Source of the DNA: CAVVYW01 sp963752605
GTDB lineage: Bacteria; Actinomycetota; Thermoleophilia; Solirubrobacterales; 70-9
Direction: 5' to 3'
Assembly (NCBI GenBank): GCA_963752605.1
Contig: CAVVYW010000008.1
Coordinates: 1 to 54,732 of the forward strand
DNA length: 54,732 nt
The position numbers and the translations under genes were made by a program. The notes below the pieces were generated by a model. That model made no database searches, was not told the origin of the DNA, and saw nothing but the letters and a program-made list of their open reading frames with translations. This document shows, piece by piece, positions 49,560-54,732 of the stretch (position 1 is the stretch's first letter; every line of letters begins with the position of its first letter).

Positions 49560-50983
49560 CTACGCCCAGGCCTCCCAGCGCAGCTCGCCGCCCGGCCGCA
49601 GACCAGGTGCGGCCGTCCAGCGCCGGGTCCGTCTCGGGGAACTCGAGGCGCTGGTGGGAGCCCCTCGACTCCTCGCGGGCGAGCGCGAAGCCGGCGATCA
49701 GCCGGGCGAGCGGGTAGGGATCCTCGAGCAGGCGCTCCAGGTCCTCGCTGCGGCGCAGCGGGCCGGCCAGGCGCCAGACGCGCGTCGCGGGTCTCGGCGG
49801 GGGGCGGCTCGAAGCGCCACGCGGTGGGTTCGGGCGGCGCGCCGGCGGCGCTCGGCTCGTCGGCCGCCGCCGCGGCCGCCCGCGCGCCGAGCACGAAGCA
49901 CTCGGTGAGGCTGTTCGAGGCCAGCCGGTTGGCGCCGTGCAGCCCCGTGTAGGCGCACTCGCCGACCGCGAACAGGCCGGGCAGCGAGCTGTGCCCGTCG
50001 AGGTCGGTGGCGATGCCGCCCATCACGTAGTGCGAGGCGGGGGCGACCGGGACGGGCTCGGTCGCCGGGTCGAATCCGGCCTCGCGCAGCGCCTCGAACA
50101 CGTTGGGGAAGCGGGCCTCGCTCAGCTCCCGCAGGTCGAGCAGCACGTGGTCGGAGCCGTCCCTCTCCATCTGCTCGAGCACCGCGAGGGTGACCGCGTC
50201 GCGGGGAGCGAGCTCGTCGGTGAAGCGCTCGCCCGCGGCGTCGAGCAGCGTCGCGCCCTCGCCGCGGACCGCCTCGGTCACCAGCAGCCCGTCGGCCTCG
50301 GTGCCCGGGGCCGCCAGGGCGGTCGGGTGGAACTGGCAGAGCTCGAGGTCGGCGAGCTCGGCGCCGGCGGCTCGGCCATCACCGCGCCGGCGCCGATCGC
50401 GCCCCAGGGGTTGGTGGTGCGGGCCCAGAGAGCCGCTGCGCCCCCGGTGGCGAGCACCGTCGCGCGCGCCCGGATCGGCTCCGCCTCGGTGATCGCGCCG
50501 TGGCAGCGCTCGCCGTCGCTCCACAGGGCCAGCGCCGAGGCCCCCTCCGCGACCTCGATCGCCGGGCTCGGCGGCGGCGAGCGCCGCCAGCCGCTCGGTG
50601 ATGCGGCGGCCGGTGCCGGCGCCACCCGCGTGCACGACGCGGCGGCGCGAGTGCCCGCCCTCGAGCGCCAGCTCGAGCGCGCCGTCGGGGTCGCGGTCGA
50701 ACTCGACCCCGAGCCGCTGCAGCTCGTCGACCACCCCGGGCGCCTCGCGCGGCGAGCGTCTCGGCCGCCGAGCGGCGGCAGGTGTCGCGCCCGGCGGCGA
50801 GGGTGTCGGCCACGTGCTGCTCGGGCGAGTCGTCCGCGCCGATCGCGGCCGCCAGGCCGCCCTGGGCCCAGTAGCTCGAGCTCTCGCTGAGCGGCTTGCG
50901 CGAGACAGCGTGACGCGGGCGCCCGCCTCGGCCGCCTTCAGCGCCGTGTAGAGGCCGGCCGCCCCGCCGCCGATCACGCACAC
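49560..50983 (-). CDS. nadB: L-aspartate oxidase, frameshifted as read
   Basis: About 475 codons, from GTG 50983 to the TAG at 49560. The FAD motif is VCVIGGGAAGLYTALKAAEAG. Then come SESSSYWAQGGLAAAIGADD, VVHAGGAGTGRRI, ELADLELCQFHPTALAAPG, LLVTEAVRGEGATLLDA, ASHYVMGGIATDLDGHSSLP and LFAVGECAYTGLHGANRLAS, in the order of NadB. It oxidises L-aspartate to iminoaspartate for NAD synthesis. Frame changes occur near 50909, 50755, 50570, 50375 and 49795. The C-terminal domain of NadB, after residue 400, is visible only in other frames. No nadA or nadC gene is in the window. GTG at 50983 is the best start; upstream in-frame codons contain a stop. Confidence 0.87.
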
Positions 50984-50997
50984 ATCGACAGTGCTCG

Positions 50998-52043
<1,046 letters not shown>

Positions 52044-52047
<4 letters not shown>

Positions 52048-52438
52048 CCCGCCTCGCGCTTCAGCTTGCGCCAGCCGCCCGACCGGTTGTTGGCGATGAT
52101 CCGCTTCAGGATCTCCTGAGCGCGGAGGCGTTGATCTCCTCGCCCTCGTGGATCCGGATGAAGCGGCTGGTCTCGTTGTCGTGACCCCCGGTGATGATGT
52201 TCTCCGGGTCGGGGACGATCGCCCCGTCGTAGAGGAACACGTTGACGTGCCGCTTTGCTCCCAGCAGCGCGCAGACGTTGCCCTCCAGGACGAAGTACGG
52301 GCGGTCCCGGTACTTGATCGTCTCCTCGACCTCCGGGTCGGCCGCGTGGACGAGGTCGCGCACCTCGCCGCAGATGGCCTGCTGCCAGTCCGGCAGCCCC
52401 CCGATGTACTCGTCGACTCGTGGATCGCGGGATGCCAT
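52044..52438 (-). CDS. DUF1801 family protein, frameshifted near C-terminus
   Basis: About 131 residues. It reads VDEYIGGLPDWQQAICGEVR, LVHAADPEVEETIKYRDRPY, VCALLGAKRHVNVFLYDGA, a typical DUF1801/YdhG-like domain. In the read frame it ends after NASALRRS at 52106. In another frame the expected family end follows, LRAQEILKRIIANNRSGGW and KLKREAG, to a TAG at 52044. The stop shares CTAG with the stop of the convergent deacetylase gene. One indel near 52110-52125 explains this. The gene is the third in the ArsR-SRPBCC-DUF1801 run, an arrangement often seen in actinomycetes. Function unknown. Confidence 0.8.
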
Positions 52439-52451
52439 GACCTGCCCGGCG

Positions 52452-52953
52452 TCAGCTCGCGGCCTGCGCGTAGCGAAGCGAGCCGGGGGTCGTCAGGCGC
52501 TCCCCGGTCTCGAGCAGCGTCTTCAGGCCCGAGAGGATCATCGGCCAGCCGCCGTAGAGCTCCGAGCTGGCGCCCTCGGGCAGCTGGTCGTGGGTCACGG
52601 TCAGCCGGCAGGAGTCGTCGCCGATGGGCTCGATCTCCCAGGGACCCGGTGGCGCCGTACGCCTTCACCTCGTCGCTCCAGAGGGCGGTGAATGTCTGGA
52701 CGAGCTTCCGTGGGGGGTCGACCTCGAGGTTCTCGCCCTCGGCGATGTCGATCACGCCCGGCACGGAGCCCTTGTAGCTGGAGCCCTCGGTCCACTCGGA
52801 GATCGTCTCGACCCCGAAACTGTACTGAGCGCGCATCTTGGGATCGGTGATCGCGTCCCAAAGCCGCTCCGGGCTGGTCTTGATGTAGATCTCGAACACC
52901 GCCGTGGTGTCGGTGGGCTCCAGGACGAGCCCGCCTTCGGGTTCACTCTTCAT
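52452..52953 (-). CDS. SRPBCC/AHSA1 family protein, frameshifted as read
   Basis: About 166 residues. The START-like fold shows as AVFEIYIKTSPERLWDAITD, MRAQYSFGVETISEWTEGSS and PPRKLVQTFTALWSDEV, then after one frame change near 52640 continues as PWEIEPIGDDSCRLTVTHD, LPEGASSELYGGWPMILSGL, ending LRYAQAAS. The ATG overlaps the ArsR stop (ATGA), so the two are translated together. ArsR-AHSA1 pairs are common; the small-ligand or stress role is unknown. Confidence 0.85.
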
Positions 52954-53267
52954 GCTTCCTCCTCTAGCTCTCGTTTCAGGCCGGTGAGCGTCTTGGCCAT
53001 CGGCTCGGAGAACTTGCTGACCCAGCGGTCGTAGACGAGCTGGATCGGGACGGGGTTCAGGAAGTGGTGCTTCTCGCGGCCGTTGCGCCGGGTGGTCACC
53101 AGGCCGGCTTCCTCCAACAGCTTCAGATGCTTCATGACGCCGAAGCGCGTCATCGGCAGCCGCTCCTCCAGCGCGGTCAGCGTCTGCCCGTCCTCTTCGA
53201 AGAGCTTGTCGAGCAGGCTTCGGCGCGTCGGATCGGCGAGGGCCTTGAACACCGCGTCCATTTCCAT
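52950..53267 (-). CDS. ArsR family transcriptional regulator
   Basis: About 105 residues: MEMDAVFKALADPTRRSLLD opens the winged helix-turn-helix, LTALEERLPMTRFGVMKHLK is the recognition region, and VTTRRNGREKHHFLNPVPIQ the wing. No metal-binding ELCVC motif is present, so it belongs to the metal-independent, AHSA1-linked branch. The start at 53267 is fixed by the promoter: the -10 box TATACT ends seven bases before this ATG, so the mRNA is probably leaderless. The longer in-frame start at 53306 would lie upstream of the -35 box. It overlaps the SRPBCC gene and probably represses its own operon. Confidence 0.9.
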   Translation of the reverse strand: MEMDAVFKALADPTRRSLLDKLFEEDGQTLTALEERLPMTRFGVMKHLKLLEEAGLVTTRRNGREKHHFLNPVPIQLVYDRWVSKFSEPMAKTLTGLKRELEEEA

Positions 53268-53273
53268 GCGCTG

Positions 53274-53302
53274 AGTATAGGTGACCATTTGGTCCGTGTC
53301 AA
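53274..53302 (-). promoter_or_regulatory. strong promoter of the ArsR operon, leaderless start
   Basis: TTGACA (53297-53302) and TATACT (53274-53279) on the minus strand with a 17-base spacer, a near-consensus sigma-70 promoter. With a start 7 bases after the -10 box, transcription begins at the A of the ATG (53267), so the mRNA has no leader. Confidence 0.85.
53283..53294. promoter_or_regulatory. operator in the spacer of the ArsR promoter
   Basis: GACCA-TT-TGGTC is a perfect 5-base inverted repeat between the -35 and -10 boxes, ideal for repression by the ArsR protein itself. The repeat is seen; binding is inference. Confidence 0.6.
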
Positions 53303-53326
53303 GCAAAAAATAGAGAGACCTGAGGA

Positions 53327-54732
53327 CTAGGCGGTGAGGCGCTGCTTGAGGTCTGCGAGGAAGGCCATGGGGAAGCCGGGAACCGTGTCGAGATCGTCGA
53401 CCGAGTCGAAGCCCTCCTGGCGCTCGCGGTAGGCGATCACGCGGGTGGCCTGGGTCACCGAGAGGCCGAGCTGGCGCAGCTGATCGAAGGTCGCCTCGTT
53501 GACGTCGAGCTTCGGTCCTTCCGGCTCGGCTTGCTCCGCACCTTGCCGCTTCGTCTCGGCCTCCTCGCGCTTCGCTTCGGCGGCGCGGGCGCGCTGGGCC
53601 CGCCGCTCCTCCGCGGCCCGCTTGCGCTCGGCCCTGACCTCGGTTCGCTCCGCCTTACGCCGCTCCATCGCCGCCTTGCGCTTCGCCCGCTTCTCTTCCC
53701 TGCTCTCGGACGGCTTCCCCTCGACCACCGGCTGCTCCTCCGTCTCCGGGTCCTCGGTCGGCGGTTCCTCCGGCTCCGCGGGAGCTTCCTCCGGGGCCTC
53801 CTCCGCCTGTTCGGACTCGGCGTCCTCAAGGCCGGGCAGCTCGATCCGGGCCGCCGCGGCGCGGGCCTGGGCCCGGGTCGCCATCTCGCGCACCGATCCG
53901 ATCCGGTCGCGCAACTCGCGGTACCGGGCCTGCTCCCGCTCGGGGTCGCCCTTCTGCTCCTTCGCCTCACCGGGCTCCGTCCGCGCTCCTCCGCCGAGGC
54001 GGCCCGCTCTTCCGCCTCGCGTAGCCGCAGCTCTGCGGCGCGCAGAGCGCCGCCCGCCTCCTCGAGCTCGTCCGCGAGCTCGATCTCCCGCTCGGCGAAG
54101 CGGCGTTCGGCCGCAGCCTCGATCTCGCGTCGCGCCCGTGCAACCTCAGTCCGGGCGCGGCTCTCCGCGTCGAGCGTGGCCTTCTCCCTCTCCGCGGGCG
54201 ATTCGCTCCTCGGCCTCGCGCGAGACCTTCTCGACGGCGTCGCGGCGGGCGGCCGAGACCTGCTCGCGCGCCGCGCGCTCCGCCTTCGCCTCGATCGCGC
54301 CGGCCTGACCACGGAGCCAGGCGGCGGCGCTGGAGCGCGCGTCCACCTCGCGGTCGACCGCGCGCCTCCTCGGCCTCCGCGGCTCGCTGCTCGGCGGCCT
54401 TCGCCCGTTGCTCGGCCTTCTCGATCCGTTCGGTCGGCCCTCTCGCGGTCGAGCTTCCCTCACACGCTCCTCGGCCTCGCCGCGGAGCTGTTCGGCCTGT
54501 GCGGCGCAGGCGCGCATCGGCCTCCTGCTCCCAGGCGAGCGGCCGTCTCCTCTTTGGCCCGCTCCACCGCCGGCCTCGAGCCTCGCGCTGGCCCTGGACC
54601 TCGATGCGCACGCGCCTCAGCCTCCGCTGCGCTCGGCGGCCTCCCTCTGCAGCCGCTGGGTCTCGGCGGCCAGCCGCGACTCGGCCTTCTCGACGTGCCG
54701 GCCGGCCTCCTCGATCTCCTCGACCAGCTCGT
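53327..54732 (-). CDS. long coiled-coil protein with C-terminal HhH domain, partial and frameshifted
   Basis: The open stretch 53327-53914 gives the C-terminus: acidic low-complexity part (EAPEEAPAEPEEPPTEDPE), a highly charged Arg/Glu/Ala helix, and a helix-hairpin-helix domain of the ComEA type (LDVNEATFDQLRQLGLSVTQ; LDTVPGFPMAFLADLKQRL). Upstream of it the minus strand continues as charged coiled coil (LDAESRARTEVARARREIEA; LVEEIEEAGRHVEKAESRLA) in changing frames up to the window end, so the real protein is at least 465 residues and begins outside. The HhH domain suggests DNA binding, the coiled coil a long rod or dimer. Four or more frame changes split it. Function unknown. Confidence 0.7.

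Noticed and set aside
47435..50983. One giant minus-strand open frame of almost 1200 codons
   Set aside because: It joins parts of hyuA, the Cys/His gene and nadB by chance through frame changes; it is not one protein.

Overview
The window is a GC-rich, gene-dense stretch of chromosome with short intergenic gaps, many ATGA, GTGA or TGATG gene overlaps and frequent GTG and TTG starts. An F420-type (DDN-like) oxidoreductase, a Suf cluster with SufU, a CysM/CysO/Mec-type cysteine pathway and several Thermoleophilia-like hypothetical families suggest a high-GC actinomycete, probably Thermoleophilia (Solirubrobacterales or Gaiellales). That placement is inference; no rRNA or tRNA gene is visible.

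Layout: (1) 1-2.8 kb: the end of a LemA gene, a DUF2207 membrane protein with a damaged glycine tail, and a hypothetical gene. (2) 2.9-5.9 kb: an Rrf2 regulator with sufC-sufS-sufU; sufB and sufD are not here. (3) 5.9-7.8 kb: MarR regulator, HtpX protease, F420-type oxidoreductase. (4) 7.9-10.5 kb: an unusual Gfo/Idh/MocA oxidoreductase fused to a family 2 glycosyltransferase. (5) 10.5-13.5 kb: a sulfur-transfer set of rhodanese, rhodanese-ThiF fusion, methyltransferase and CysO-like sulfur carrier. (6) 13.5-36.5 kb: a large surface-polysaccharide locus with a glycoside hydrolase, O-antigen ligase-like protein, polyprenyl-phosphate glycosylphosphotransferase, GDP-fucose synthesis (gmd, fcl), many GT2 enzymes, methyltransferases, a Wzm/Wzt ABC exporter, a sulfotransferase and a multi-spanning membrane glycosyltransferase candidate. 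(7) 36.5-39 kb: a polar amino-acid ABC importer. (8) 39.1-41.8 kb: cysM, an unknown gene, a JAMM protease (Mec-like) and a zinc-ribbon membrane protein. (9) 41.8-54.7 kb: a hypothetical gene, DUF1152, DUF1802, alpha/beta hydrolase, hydantoinase B and A, a small Cys/His protein, L-aspartate oxidase, a histone-deacetylase-like hydrolase, DUF1801, SRPBCC, ArsR, and a coiled-coil/HhH protein cut by the window end.

The most coherent system is a protein-thiocarboxylate cysteine pathway split over two loci about 26 kb apart. A rhodanese and a rhodanese-ThiF fusion would activate and thiolate a CysO-like carrier. CysM (with the Arg of the O-phosphoserine-using enzyme) and a JAMM protease would then release cysteine. 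The two operons start behind similar inverted repeats built on TACTT/AAGTA, which suggests one shared regulator. The carrier ends in GGGQA rather than a bare GG, so it may be made as a precursor.

From about 42.9 kb to the end, almost every gene carries one or more single-base frame changes, while the first 42 kb has only one or two. This looks like poorer consensus sequence near a contig end rather than mass gene decay. Coordinates for genes in that part give the reconstructed extent, not one open frame.
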